A stretch of DNA of 64,000 nucleotides, from contig NZ_KB910932.1 of NCBI RefSeq assembly GCF_000383235.1, forward strand, positions 40,251 to 104,250. The letters are read 5' to 3'. Shown here in pieces: positions 29,451 through 38,968 of this stretch; position 1 is the stretch's first letter, and the number at the start of each line of letters is the position of its first letter. The notes below the pieces were generated by a model. The model had not been told where the DNA came from, ran no database searches, and saw only the letters and a program-made list of their open reading frames with translations. Both the position numbers and the translations under genes were made by a program. Origin of the DNA: Bacillus sp. 123MFChir2. GTDB taxonomy: Bacteria > Bacillota > Bacilli > Bacillales > Bacillaceae_G.

Positions 29451-30758
29451 TTACATTTTCAATCCTTGTTTGTAACGGCCCGCTTCAAATATAATACGTT
29501 CTTCATCTAACGTTTTACACTCACCGTTCCAAACAATATGTTTTCCATTAATAACTACATCTGAAACGTCTTTGCCGCTCGCTGCGTATACAAGATGTGA
29601 TAACACTTCTTCTGCAGGCTGTAAATGTGGCTTTTTAGATGGATCAATTGTAATAAAGTCAGCACACTTGCCTACTTCTAATGAACCTGTTTGGTTCATC
29701 CCAATTACCTCTGCCCCTACTTTTGTCGCTAATGTGAGAAGTGTTTCAACAGGTAATGTTGTCGCGTCTTTATGAACACCTTTTTGCAATAAAGTGGCAA
29801 TGCGCATTTCCTCAAACATATCTAAATTGTTATTAGAAGCCACACTATCTGTTGCAATTCCGACTTTTATGCCGCTCTCTAACATTGCACGAACGTTCGC
29901 GATACCCGATCCTAATTTTAAATTACTAATCGGATTATGAGCAACGCGCACATCATGTTCTGCTAAGAAAGTGCGCTCATTATCATTTAGCACAACACCG
30001 TGAGCAATTACAGTCGGTCTTTTAAACAATCCACAATCTGCTACATACTCTACTGGCCGTTTTCCATATTGCGCTTCAATATCTTGAACTTCACGTTCTG
30101 TTTCAGAAAGATGAATATGGACCATCGTCTTATTTTCCACTGCAATTCGTGCACACTCTTCTAACATTTCCGTAGAACATGCATATGGACTATGAGGAGC
30201 AACCATCGTTGTTAACATACTATCTTTATTGGCATAGCGTTTCACATACTTTTCCGCTTCCTGAATTGCCTTCTTTTCATCCTCTTTCGTTCCGAAGCTA
30301 AATAATGTTCGAGAAACAGCTGCTCGCATACCACTTTTACGAACAGCTTCCATAATAGAATCCTGATCTACTCCAATTGGATTAAACATATCAGAAAATG
30401 TTGTTGTTCCGCTTTTCACCATTTCTAATAAACCAAGTTCTGTGCTAGCAACAGCAAGCTCTGGTGTAAATTGATTTTCAAGCGGCCAAATTCTCGTTTC
30501 AAGCCATGGCTTTAAGAGCATGTCGTCACCTATTCCACGTAAAATGCTCATCAAGACATGCGTATGCGCATTCACCAAACCTGGCAATACCCACTTCCCA
30601 TGAAGATTAATAATTTGATCTACTTCTTTTCCGCTCGGTAATTCTCCTGATTGTACCTCTATAATTTGATCATCTTCTACAATGATATATCCATTTTTCA
30701 ACACTTCATTTTTTTCATTTAAAGTCACGATTGTAGCGCTTACATATGCTGTTTTCAC
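29451..30758 (-). CDS. mtaD: 5-methylthioadenosine / S-adenosylhomocysteine deaminase
   Basis: 435-residue metal-dependent amidohydrolase of the TrzA/AtzA group. Metal ligands H65 and H67 are in VNAHTHVLMS. HIHLSETEREV supplies the third ligand region. The conserved NPISNLKLGSGIANV and TDSVASNNNLDMFEEM supply the substrate and last Asp ligand sites. The family deaminates methylthioadenosine, S-adenosylhomocysteine and adenosine, recycling purine and methionine. GTG start after GAGGGG. It stands alone. Exact substrate is assigned by family resemblance. Confidence 0.88.
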   Translation of the reverse strand: MKTAYVSATIVTLNEKNEVLKNGYIIVEDDQIIEVQSGELPSGKEVDQIINLHGKWVLPGLVNAHTHVLMSILRGIGDDMLLKPWLETRIWPLENQFTPELAVASTELGLLEMVKSGTTTFSDMFNPIGVDQDSIMEAVRKSGMRAAVSRTLFSFGTKEDEKKAIQEAEKYVKRYANKDSMLTTMVAPHSPYACSTEMLEECARIAVENKTMVHIHLSETEREVQDIEAQYGKRPVEYVADCGLFKRPTVIAHGVVLNDNERTFLAEHDVRVAHNPISNLKLGSGIANVRAMLESGIKVGIATDSVASNNNLDMFEEMRIATLLQKGVHKDATTLPVETLLTLATKVGAEVIGMNQTGSLEVGKCADFITIDPSKKPHLQPAEEVLSHLVYAASGKDVSDVVINGKHIVWNGECKTLDEERIIFEAGRYKQGLKM

Positions 30759-30869
30759 GAATATTTCCCCTCTCGACTCTTTTAGAAATAATGATTCTCC
30801 ACAAATAAGTTACTACCGTTATAGTAACCCATTTAACGATAAGAGTCAAAAGATAAATTAATATGAGAT

Positions 30870-31217
30870 TTATTCCTTTATATGGATACGAATCTTTTGC
30901 TTTAAAGCATCGTATTGTATTTCATTTGTATCAGTAAATGCTTCTTCTCTATTAGAAGAAATATCCATATATGTAATCTCTTCTAAAAATTGTGATGCTG
31001 TATAATCATATCTTTTACCATTAATTCTGTTATAAAAATGCCATCCTTCAGAAACTTTCGTTTTCATGATCTCTCCTCCAAAGAAATCATTGATTAGTAA
31101 TGCTGTTACACCACATTGCCCTTTCGCTGGATTGTCTAATGTCCATTTTGTGCTTGTCTCTTTTGACCAAGATTGAAACAAAACCTCTCTCATCTGTTCT
31201 ATTTCCATATACGTCAT
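30870..31217 (-). CDS. YunG-like small protein
   Basis: 115 residues from the ATG at 31217, which has AGGAG at good spacing; an upstream ATG is too close to it. It contains LDNPAKGQCGVTALLINDFFGGEI, then GWHFYNRINGKRYDYTASQF. This pattern of a Cys in GQC, a His in GWHFYN and an Asp in RYDYT is what I associate with the YunG family of Bacillus. The Cys-His-Asp order recalls papain-like or transglutaminase-like folds, but an enzymatic role is only a suggestion. It lies just downstream of a GNAT gene in the same direction (about 45 bp) and may share its transcript. Confidence 0.65.
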   Translation of the reverse strand: MTYMEIEQMREVLFQSWSKETSTKWTLDNPAKGQCGVTALLINDFFGGEIMKTKVSEGWHFYNRINGKRYDYTASQFLEEITYMDISSNREEAFTDTNEIQYDALKQKIRIHIKE

Positions 31218-31263
31218 ACTTAGCATCTCCTAACTGAATTCAAAATATCTAATGAAAATTAAT

Positions 31264-31710
31264 TTACACATCATACCGCAAAAGTGGCAATACACGATTT
31301 TTTAAAACAGTAGAAGGTGTTTTTCCTATTAATTTCGCTCCCATTTTTACATAATACCCCTTCGCATTTGGGTCACTATCAATCGTAAAACTCTTTATAT
31401 TTAACTCAACTGCTTTTTGAACAACGCTTTCCCAAAGAATTCTGCCATAACCTTTTCCTTTGTATGTTGGGTGCAGATATAGAAAATCAAGACTGTCTAC
31501 TTCTTTTCTCTGAAAGGAAAAAAAGCCGATTATTTCTTGGTTTTCTTCTAAAATGTACACATAGTTATTCTTCATATATTGTTCTGTCATTGTTAAGTCT
31601 TCCTTACACGCCAATATAAATTCTTCACTATAATTCCAAGTTGCTTTTGAGGATAGTGCGATGTTACTTAGCTCTTTTGCTTCTTCTAATAATGCTTTTC
31701 TAACAATCAT
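31264..31710 (-). CDS. GNAT family N-acetyltransferase
   Basis: 148-residue acetyl-CoA-dependent acetyltransferase. The acetyl-CoA pyrophosphate-binding motif is YKGKGYGRILWESVVQKA (Q/R-x-x-G-x-G/A type), preceded by VDSLDFLYLHPTY and followed by IDSDPNAKGYYVKMGAKLIGKTPS. GGGAGAG site before the ATG. Substrate unknown. Upstream partner of the YunG-like gene. Confidence 0.88.
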   Translation of the reverse strand: MIVRKALLEEAKELSNIALSSKATWNYSEEFILACKEDLTMTEQYMKNNYVYILEENQEIIGFFSFQRKEVDSLDFLYLHPTYKGKGYGRILWESVVQKAVELNIKSFTIDSDPNAKGYYVKMGAKLIGKTPSTVLKNRVLPLLRYDV

Positions 31711-31901
31711 GTATTTCTCTCCCTTTTTCTTTTATCCATACAGAAAGAAAAATTCTTTTATTTCTGAATATTAATTGCAATATTATTTTCTCTCTCCGAA
31801 AAAAAGACGCCCCATTAGCTTAATAATCTCTACTTTTTAAATGAGTACACCTTTTGTAAAACTCTAACATTACTTGATCATTATCAACTAACTGAGAATA
31901 A

Positions 31902-32468
31902 TCATAAACATTTAGCGATATGAATCACTTCTTTAATAACAGAATCAACTTCCGCGTTGTCTTTAATTACAAATAAATGATCTGCTTCACCATTTACTGG
32001 ATCTGTTACATCTTCATTTAGGGATTCAGCCTGTTGCCGAACAAGCACTTCCTCAAAATTAGAATAAGCACCCCTAAATATATTGGTACTCCGCCTGCTT
32101 TGAGTAACTCGTTTATGAAGAACATCATCTGGAATATCAAAATGAACCAAGATACGAACAAACTCATCTTTTTTAAACAACTCTTCAAGCAAATACAATC
32201 GTCCATCTCGACTTCGATTTGAGTTGCAAATAATAAGATGTAAATCAGTATGTTCTTTGGCATAATCGACAATTAACTTTGAGAGAGCATGCTTAAGAGT
32301 ATTAGGTCCTCGTTTTGGTTGTAATTCCTTATAATGAGTGTTTATAAATTCAGCGTGGTTATCTTGGTCCATAACAAAGGAGTTATGTAACTCTTTTTCT
32401 AGAGCCCTTGCAAATGTAGTTTTCCCACTATGCGTTTTACCTACTGTTATAATTACTAACCTTTTCAT
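31902..32468 (-). CDS. P-loop ATP-binding protein, kinase-like (AAA_33 type)
   Basis: 188 residues from the ATG at 32468, which follows GGAGG. Walker A is GKTHSGKTT near residue 9. A DxDNHAEF segment, ICNSNRSRDGR and an arginine-rich lid (HKRVTQSRRSTNIFRGAYSNFEEVLVRQQ) resemble nucleoside/polynucleotide or antibiotic kinases of the zeta-toxin-like/AAA_33 group. Substrate is unknown. No toxin-antitoxin partner is adjacent. Confidence 0.78.
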   Translation of the reverse strand: MKRLVIITVGKTHSGKTTFARALEKELHNSFVMDQDNHAEFINTHYKELQPKRGPNTLKHALSKLIVDYAKEHTDLHLIICNSNRSRDGRLYLLEELFKKDEFVRILVHFDIPDDVLHKRVTQSRRSTNIFRGAYSNFEEVLVRQQAESLNEDVTDPVNGEADHLFVIKDNAEVDSVIKEVIHIAKCL

Positions 32469-32561
32469 AACTTTAACCTCCATTGTTACAGCATAAGTTA
32501 TTCCAAAAAACTGCTCCTTTGATTGAAGAAACAATATTGTATCCTCAATCCATTATCAGTA

Positions 32562-32600
32562 AAATAAAGGCGCCTTATCTGTGTTAAGGCGCCTTTATTT
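32562..32600. terminator. Strong bidirectional terminator
   Basis: Arms AAATAAAGGCGCCTTA / TTAAGGCGCCTTTATTT with a 6-nt loop. Downstream of the lipase gene on the minus strand. Nothing else recognised between 32601 and 32823. Confidence 0.8.
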
Positions 32601-32823
32601 GAAATATAAAAAGTCTTTCATAGTAAGTTCCGTTGTTTTTATTTGCCAAACAAATATTGTAGAAAGTTCTTAGAATCGTTACTCTTGATAATCATCTTGT
32701 ATTTTCTTTTCTCGGTACACTTTGCTCAAGAAATGATGACATCGCTTGTTTAAAATTCTTTGTTAAACACAACAGCTAATACCACTCACTCCTAATTGTT
32801 GAATCTTCATTTGCTACAAACCA

Positions 32824-33747
32824 CTATTTTACATGCTCGTCTAACCAAGAAATCACATCTTGGAACACGTCCTGTCTGTTTACCTCATGAAACATTTCGT
32901 GCCTTCCATTCTCATATAAACGGATTGTTACGTCATTGACACCACATTTTTTATACATGTCATACACTTCTTGTACACCTTTGCCCATATTTCCAACTGG
33001 ATCACGATCTCCTGAAAAAATATAGATAGGTAAATCTTTTGGTGTTTTCTTATACGCCTCCAGCCTGTTCACAGCCAGCACACCGTTAAATAATTCACGG
33101 TAAAAACTCGTTGTACAAATAAAGCCACATAATGAGTCCTCTATGTATCTATCAACTTGATTCGTATCAGAAGACAACCAATCAAACTTCGTACGGTTTG
33201 GCTTAAAATGCGAATTAAAATTACCAAATGATAAAAAGTTCAGCATTGGGCTTTTCGTTTTTGCGCCGCGAAGTTTCATTTCAACTGTTGCCACTTTATG
33301 ACCAATAACTCCTAAAAGCCCCGGATTCCCTCCCGTTCCGGAAATAAGGAAGCCATTATATAATTCACCGCGAATTTGCACGGCACGCCTTGATAAGAAA
33401 GAACCCATACTATGACCTAATAAGAAAAGTGGACAAGCATGTTCCTCCTGAATAAGCTCTGAAACGAAAATTACGTCAGAGACAGCTTGATCCCATCCTA
33501 CATTCGGCTCAAAATGCCCATAATCTTCTTCATACTTTACTGTTTTTCCATGTCCGCGATGATCATGAGCATATACCCCATATCCAGCTTTCAATAGCGC
33601 TTCAATGCATTCTATATATGCACCAGCATGTTCCGCCATACCATGTGCAATTTGAACAATCCCGCGAGGTTTATTTTCTGGTAACCATTTACGTAAATAA
33701 ATTTCCGATCCATCCGACGTCATAATAAAGCTTTCTTGTCTATTCAT
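32824..33747 (-). CDS. Alpha/beta hydrolase, monoacylglycerol lipase-like
   Basis: 307 residues from the ATG at 33747 (MNRQESFIMTSDGSEIYLRKW), which follows GGGGGAG. Alpha/beta-hydrolase motifs: oxyanion region QIAHGMAEHAG, DHRGHGKT, nucleophile elbow GHSMGSF (Ser about 116), acid IFSGDRDPVGN and catalytic His NGRHEMFHEVN. The pattern matches the lysophospholipase/monoglyceride lipase family (serine aminopeptidase S33/Hydrolase_4). No signal peptide, so probably cytoplasmic. Confidence 0.88.
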   Translation of the reverse strand: MNRQESFIMTSDGSEIYLRKWLPENKPRGIVQIAHGMAEHAGAYIECIEALLKAGYGVYAHDHRGHGKTVKYEEDYGHFEPNVGWDQAVSDVIFVSELIQEEHACPLFLLGHSMGSFLSRRAVQIRGELYNGFLISGTGGNPGLLGVIGHKVATVEMKLRGAKTKSPMLNFLSFGNFNSHFKPNRTKFDWLSSDTNQVDRYIEDSLCGFICTTSFYRELFNGVLAVNRLEAYKKTPKDLPIYIFSGDRDPVGNMGKGVQEVYDMYKKCGVNDVTIRLYENGRHEMFHEVNRQDVFQDVISWLDEHVK

Positions 33748-33920
33748 TTTGAACTCCCCCAAATCTCTCATCTATTACTCAATAATATAAATCTACACCC
33801 TCACAAAATGAATCACCATTCATATTTCTTACTATAAATTATATGTAAAAGCTTTCCTTATTACAAATCATGATATTTGACTTTCTATTACTTCATTCTT
33901 GACGAAACTAAAATAAATAT

Positions 33921-33949
33921 ATATAGTTACTTACATAAAGTAACTATAT
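33921..33949. promoter_or_regulatory. Perfect palindrome upstream of the dioxygenase gene
   Basis: Twelve-base perfect arms ATATAGTTACTT / AAGTAACTATAT with a 5-nt spacer, ending about 17 bp before the start codon and overlapping the region of the ribosome binding site. The AGTTACTT/AAGTAACT form resembles operators of HxlR-type quinone/electrophile regulators (YodB, CatR). No regulator gene adjoins it. Confidence 0.55.
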
Positions 33950-33966
33950 TATTGGAGGTAATCACT

Positions 33967-34728
33967 ATGATTCCATCTCTTTTTTTAGCACATGGGTCAC
34001 CTATGTTAGCCATTCAAAATACAGACTATACAAGTTTTTTACAAACACTTGGTGAAACATACAAACCAAAAGCAATTGTCATTTTTACAGCTCATTGGGA
34101 AAGTGAAATTTTAACTATTTCTTCTTCAGATAATGAATATGGAACGATTTATGACTTTGGTGGTTTTCCACCTGAACTATATGAGATAAAATACGGGGCA
34201 AAAGGTTCGTCATCTATTGCAGCTATGTTAGAAGAGAAGTTCAAAAAGCAAGGGATTGCGGTTCAAAAAGATACAACACGCGGATTAGACCATGGCTCGT
34301 GGACACTCCTGCACCGTATGTATCCAAAAGCTGATATACCCGTTGTTCAAATCTCAGTAAATCCATTCCTATCTGCAAGAGAACAATATGAAATCGGAAA
34401 GGCTCTTCAAGGACTTGGGGAAGAACATATTTTAGTCATCGGAAGCGGTGTTACCGTTCACAATTTACGAATGTTAAAGTGGGAACAAACTACACCTGAA
34501 CCATGGGCTGTTGAATTTGACGAATGGCTCATTGATCAAATCCAAAACACAAATATAGAAGCCCTATTTAATTGGGAATCGGAAGCTCCACATGCACGTT
34601 TAGCTGTGCCAAGAGCAGAACATTTTGTTCCTCTTTTCATTGCAATGGGGAGTGGTAATACAAAGGCTAAAATGATTCATCGAAGCTATGAATTTGGAAC
34701 TTTAAGTTATCTTTGTTTACAATTTTAA
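33967..34728 (+). CDS. Extradiol ring-cleavage dioxygenase (LigB / DOPA dioxygenase type)
   Basis: 253 residues from the ATG at 33967, which follows GGAGG. Class III extradiol dioxygenase subunit B fold. Metal-binding residues are seen in LAHGSPM, TAHWES, GLDHGSWT and SEAPHARLAVPRAEHFVPL. Members open catechol-type rings such as DOPA. In Firmicutes some are linked to quinone/electrophile stress. The palindrome just upstream, which looks like an HxlR-type site, fits such a role by inference. Confidence 0.88.
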   Translation: MIPSLFLAHGSPMLAIQNTDYTSFLQTLGETYKPKAIVIFTAHWESEILTISSSDNEYGTIYDFGGFPPELYEIKYGAKGSSSIAAMLEEKFKKQGIAVQKDTTRGLDHGSWTLLHRMYPKADIPVVQISVNPFLSAREQYEIGKALQGLGEEHILVIGSGVTVHNLRMLKWEQTTPEPWAVEFDEWLIDQIQNTNIEALFNWESEAPHARLAVPRAEHFVPLFIAMGSGNTKAKMIHRSYEFGTLSYLCLQF

Positions 34729-34870
34729 TTACTATTTATAAAAATAAAAAACCGAAAGACTCCCCGATAGTTGATTTTGAATATAGTTCACTATCTAAAG
34801 TGAAAATAGGATGCTTTAAAAGCATGTATACAGTAGCATTGGATACTTCACCTGCTGACAACAACTTTTA

Positions 34871-35575
34871 CTATCCCATCGTTGTCAGCAGCACCATAAT
34901 TCCATTAGTTAGACCATGAATGATGACTGGTGCCCAAATTGAATTGGTTCGTTCATACGCCCATGCAAAGACTATACCACTCAAGAAGTTTACAGGCATC
35001 GCGTTATAAGTTGGAATGTGGATAATTGTAAAGATTACTGAGCTTAGAAAAATGGCCACTATCATACCTAAGCGCGTACGCAGCCATCGATATAAAAAAC
35101 CACGATAAAATATTTCCTCATATACTGGTGAAATGACCGCCGCAGAAATAAAGGCAATAAGAACTGTAAAGAAATTTACGTTTTGCTGCATAGCCTCAGT
35201 TTTGCTGTTCTCATAAGTATTCCCAATAAAACTAGTAAGTGCCATCACTATTACATCACCAACCATTAATATAATAGTTAGTAAGACAATAACTTTCCAA
35301 TCCTTCATAGACAATGACCTGATTCCTACTTCACTCCAAGAAAGCTTCTTTGGACGAAGAACGATAAAATATACACCTAAAACTAAAACAATCGCTATTG
35401 TTAATCCTATTAAAGTTCCTGAATATAACTCATTATTAAACCACTGAGAATAAATAGGCTTTACTAAGAATTTTATGCCCCCTATAACAAATACAAATTC
35501 AAGTAGCATCATTAATAAAAATTCTTTTAATCCCCAATGGTCTTGCTCCTTCCAATTCATGTCATTTTTCTTCAT
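34871..35575 (-). CDS. CPBP family intramembrane metalloprotease
   Basis: 234-residue integral membrane protein with about six to seven hydrophobic segments. The CAAX-protease/bacteriocin-processing (Abi, PF02517) motifs are present: EEIFYRGFLYRWLR (EExxxR), the HIPTYN histidine, and the last helix HGLTNGIM with the third His/Asn ligand. Such proteins process prenylated or other membrane substrates, or give self-immunity. No bacteriocin gene adjoins it. GAGGAAT site at the start. Confidence 0.88.
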   Translation of the reverse strand: MKKNDMNWKEQDHWGLKEFLLMMLLEFVFVIGGIKFLVKPIYSQWFNNELYSGTLIGLTIAIVLVLGVYFIVLRPKKLSWSEVGIRSLSMKDWKVIVLLTIILMVGDVIVMALTSFIGNTYENSKTEAMQQNVNFFTVLIAFISAAVISPVYEEIFYRGFLYRWLRTRLGMIVAIFLSSVIFTIIHIPTYNAMPVNFLSGIVFAWAYERTNSIWAPVIIHGLTNGIMVLLTTMG

Positions 35576-35731
35576 TCACCATTCCTCTTTCTTTGTATTC
35601 TATATCTTAACTATAATAGATGACGTAACGTCACTTACAACCTTCATTTTCATGAGGAATTAAATAAATTGATGGATTACAGGAAGACAGGTATCCAAGC
35701 GACATAATTTCACTCCCAGAATAAAAAACAC

Positions 35732-35757
35732 CCCTTTAGATATGATTACCTAAAGGG
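35732..35757 (-). terminator. Terminator after the tandem-GNAT gene
   Basis: Arms CCCTTTAG / CTAAAGGG, 10-nt loop, with TTTTTTATT following on the minus strand. Confidence 0.7.
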
Positions 35758-35853
35758 ATAAAGCATCGTGACTTTATTTCAACCCTATATTCAAAAACCA
35801 AAATACACATATAAAGTCAAAGAAGTCCAGTAATTCACCACTAGACTTCCACT

Positions 35854-36789
35854 TTATTTCCTAACAGAAACTTCCTTATCAAACCGTACAAATTTACTCT
35901 GCACTTTCATTCCAGCTGTTTCGTATACGCGTGGTGCACCTGTAATATTCTCAGAGTCTACATTTAGATGAACTTTAGAAATCCCGTCTTGTTGCAATTG
36001 ACCAAATGCATGATGTAATAGCGCTAATCCCAATCCTTGTTTACGCCTTGAACGACATACACCTAAGTGAGTAATTTCAGCTTTATTGTCAGTACCCTTT
36101 TTACTAAAGATAAAACCAACTACTTCATCTCCATGCATCGCTAGTGACCATAATGTAGGATGGAATCCCTCTCTTTCGGTACGTTTCAAAAACTCTTCAA
36201 GTGAAGAAGGATGCGAATTCCAGTGGTCTGCAAAGGCTTCATTAAAAGCTTGATGTAACCCTCCATCATCCACACCTGGTATGTAATGTCGTACAGCAAT
36301 CTCTTTTGGCCATAGTGGAGATGGAACATTTGATTTTAATTCAATCCCCATCTCCCACCAAATACGGGTTGGAGTAAAACCAGCTTCTGCTAATACTTCT
36401 TCCTCATAGTTATTATTTGCTTGTGTTACAATCGTACCGTCCAAGCGAGGAGAATACTCTACGAGCTCCGTAGCTCGCTCTTCAAGCATTGACCATAATG
36501 AATATTCAATACCTTGCTGTATGTAATCAGGATTTATTAATACAGCAGAAGGAAATTGTCCTTCATTTCCGGTAAGAATCCCGTATCCGATTATATTTTC
36601 TTCTTCATTTATAACAACAGAAGAGCTCTTACTCACATCAATATCTTTCCATGAGTTGATAATATCCTCTTCTGTCGTATCAATTTCACCATAAATAGCT
36701 TGATCGTAAATCGTGCATAGCTTTACAATTTGTTGTAAATCTTCTTGTGTTGTTGCTCTAATGAATAGGCCATTCACTAAGTTTCCCAT
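35854..36789 (-). CDS. Two-domain GNAT acetyltransferase
   Basis: 311 residues from the ATG at 36789, preceded by a GGGGG-rich ribosome site. Two GNAT-like halves are visible. The N-terminal one (FIRATTQEDLQQIVKLC ... IGYGILTGNEGQFPSAVLINPDYIQQGI) has a weak acetyl-CoA site. The C-terminal one (IAVRHYIPGVDDGGLHQAFNEAFADHW ... ITHLGVCRSRRKQGLGLALLHHAFGQL) has a clear RxxGxG/A motif and LNVDSENITGAPRVYETAGM. The arrangement resembles mycothiol-synthase-like tandem GNATs. Substrate unknown. Confidence 0.82.
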   Translation of the reverse strand: MGNLVNGLFIRATTQEDLQQIVKLCTIYDQAIYGEIDTTEEDIINSWKDIDVSKSSSVVINEEENIIGYGILTGNEGQFPSAVLINPDYIQQGIEYSLWSMLEERATELVEYSPRLDGTIVTQANNNYEEEVLAEAGFTPTRIWWEMGIELKSNVPSPLWPKEIAVRHYIPGVDDGGLHQAFNEAFADHWNSHPSSLEEFLKRTEREGFHPTLWSLAMHGDEVVGFIFSKKGTDNKAEITHLGVCRSRRKQGLGLALLHHAFGQLQQDGISKVHLNVDSENITGAPRVYETAGMKVQSKFVRFDKEVSVRK

Positions 36790-37134
36790 AACTTCTATCC
36801 CCCTCTTCAAAAAAAACAAAAAAGTCCGAATATTAATATTATAAAACAAGATACTATTGTTCTTAAAGAGCAATTTCTATTTTCATTCTAATTTCAATAC
36901 AATCCCCTTCTTTAAATAGCCCATTATTATGACATTGATTTCCCCTCTATTTTTTGATATTTTACTATACATTTCAATTTTGTTACTTTCATTCAAATTC
37001 ATTTTCATATAAAGTTATAAGTAGAAATGAAACTTCTCGAGTTAACTTCATATAAAAATCCTTAAAGTGTTATATTTTAATATTTTTTAAAACAAACAAC
37101 TCTACACACTATTTTTATAAGGAAAGGACTACAT

Positions 37135-38268
37135 ATGAAAATTCGGAAAAGAACATTACTAAAACGGACTATAGTATTAGCTGTACTCTTTACCCCGATA
37201 ATCTTATTGATTAACTATGCGCTAAGTTCAGACACGAAAAATGATCAAAATACAGGGGTAAAAAATAAACAAACAGAAAAAGCTAAAGGAAAAGAACAAA
37301 CAAAAAAACCGAAAGAAGATCCTGAGATTACTCTTACATTCTCGGGTGATACAATGTTTGATTGGCAATTACGACCTGTTATTCAAAGTAAAGGTGCTGA
37401 TTATCCATTTCAGCATGTAAAACCGGAAATAGAAAAAGCGGACTACTCATTTGTAAATTTAGAATCTGCGTTTACAACTCGCGAGAAAAAATATCCTGGC
37501 CAACTGTTTTGGATTAAAAGCGATCCTTCTACGTTAAAAGCTATTAAAAATACAGGCTATGATATTGTTAATATCGGAAATAATCATACACTCGATTATT
37601 ATCAAGACGGCTTATTGGATACAATTTCGCATGTTGAAAAAATGGGATTTCCGTATATCGGCGCAGGAAAAAATGCAAAAGATGCATATACAGCGAGAGA
37701 AGTTACAATTAAGGGAAAAAAATTTAAATTCCTCTCTTTCGTTCGTTTTATGCCTGATGCTGCATGGATAGCTACAGAAAACAAACCAGGAATTGCAAAT
37801 GGTTACGATTTAAACCTAGTTACAAAAACAATTAAAGAACAAAAGAAAGATGCTGACTATATGATTGTATATATGCATTGGGGAGTCGAAAAAACAAATC
37901 GTCCTGCTGCTTATCAAAAAGAATATGTTCAAAAAATAGTAGAAGCAGGTGCAAATGCGATTGTTGGAAGTCATCCGCATTGGTTACAAGGCTTTGAATA
38001 TTACGACAAAGTTCCTGTTGCATATTCACTTGGAAACTTCCTCTTCCCTGATTATGTTAAGGGACATAGTGCAGAAACTGGAGTTCTAACAATGAAATTT
38101 AAAGGAAACGACGTCCGCATGTCATTTAATCCTTACATGATTCGTAATAACCAAATTACGCCGCTTCAAGGTACAGAAAAACAAACCATGCTGCAATATT
38201 TACAGTCTATTTCAAACGATGTACAAATTAATCAAAATGGAGATATTATGAATAAACGCGCACAATAA
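37135..38268 (+). CDS. CapA/PgsA-like membrane-anchored metallophosphatase-fold protein
   Basis: 377 residues. One N-terminal transmembrane helix (about 9-30), a Lys/Thr/Glu-rich linker, then a CapA domain (PF09587, calcineurin-like fold): TLTFSGDTMFDW, NLESAFTTRE, IVNIGNNHTLDYY, MHWGVEK and GSHPHWLQGFEYYDKVPVAYSLGNFLF. Members act in poly-gamma-glutamate capsule synthesis. The other cap genes (capB, C, E) are absent here, so its role may differ. AAGGAAAGG site before the ATG. It precedes msrA by about 90 bp in the same direction. Confidence 0.86.
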   Translation: MKIRKRTLLKRTIVLAVLFTPIILLINYALSSDTKNDQNTGVKNKQTEKAKGKEQTKKPKEDPEITLTFSGDTMFDWQLRPVIQSKGADYPFQHVKPEIEKADYSFVNLESAFTTREKKYPGQLFWIKSDPSTLKAIKNTGYDIVNIGNNHTLDYYQDGLLDTISHVEKMGFPYIGAGKNAKDAYTAREVTIKGKKFKFLSFVRFMPDAAWIATENKPGIANGYDLNLVTKTIKEQKKDADYMIVYMHWGVEKTNRPAAYQKEYVQKIVEAGANAIVGSHPHWLQGFEYYDKVPVAYSLGNFLFPDYVKGHSAETGVLTMKFKGNDVRMSFNPYMIRNNQITPLQGTEKQTMLQYLQSISNDVQINQNGDIMNKRAQ

Positions 38269-38360
38269 TTTTCTTCCTACCTTCCTGACTTTTCTCTTGC
38301 GATGATTCAAAACATATACGATACTATATGAAACATATCAATTTAAGGGGATTACATACG

Positions 38361-38897
38361 ATGGAAGAAAAACAATATGAACTTGCAACTTTTGCTGGCG
38401 GTTGCTTTTGGTGTATGGTCAAACCATTTGATGAATTGCCTGGTATACACAAAATCCTTTCAGGTTATGCAGGAGGACATGTTGAAAACCCAACATATGA
38501 AGATGTAAAATCAGGGGAGTCTGGACATTTAGAAGTCGTTCAAATTACATTTGATCCTACTATATTTCCTTATCAAAATTTATTAAATTTATATTGGCCA
38601 CAAATTGATCCAACAGATGATGGTGGACAATTTTTCGACCGCGGTCCATCATACCGTACAGCAATTTTTTATCATAATGAAGGACAAAAAGAACTTGCTG
38701 AAAAATCGAAGTTAGCATTAGCAGAAAGCGGTATGTTTAAAGACCCAATTGTAACAGAAATCCGCCCAGCTACTCCATTCTATGTGGCTGAAGAATATCA
38801 TCAACATTTTTATAAAAAAAATCCAGAGAAATATGCACAAGAACGGAAAGAATCTGGTCGGGAAGAATTTATTAAAACAAACTGGCAAAAGAAATAA
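38361..38897 (+). CDS. msrA: Peptide methionine sulfoxide reductase MsrA
   Basis: Reduces methionine-S-sulfoxide in proteins. The ATG at 38361 ([18 protein letters not shown]) gives 178 residues, and an upstream ATG would add 11 poorly conserved residues. The catalytic Cys15 is in GGCFWC. The substrate pocket is completed by [50 protein letters not shown] and [10 protein letters not shown]. The C-terminal recycling cysteines found in some MsrA are absent (the sequence ends TNWQKK). Regeneration would then involve C18 or an external thiol. No fused MsrB. Confidence 0.94.
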   Translation: MEEKQYELATFAGGCFWCMVKPFDELPGIHKILSGYAGGHVENPTYEDVKSGESGHLEVVQITFDPTIFPYQNLLNLYWPQIDPTDDGGQFFDRGPSYRTAIFYHNEGQKELAEKSKLALAESGMFKDPIVTEIRPATPFYVAEEYHQHFYKKNPEKYAQERKESGREEFIKTNWQKK

Positions 38898-38907
38898 TAC
38901 AATAAGG

Positions 38908-38938
38908 AAAAAAGGACACAAAAAGCAGTGTCCTTTTT
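38908..38938. terminator. Bidirectional terminator between msrA and fbp
   Basis: Arms AAAAAGGACAC / GTGTCCTTTTT with a 9-nt loop between convergent genes. Confidence 0.8.
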
Positions 38939-38968
38939 CTTTCCCTTATTCACAACTTTATCTATTAC

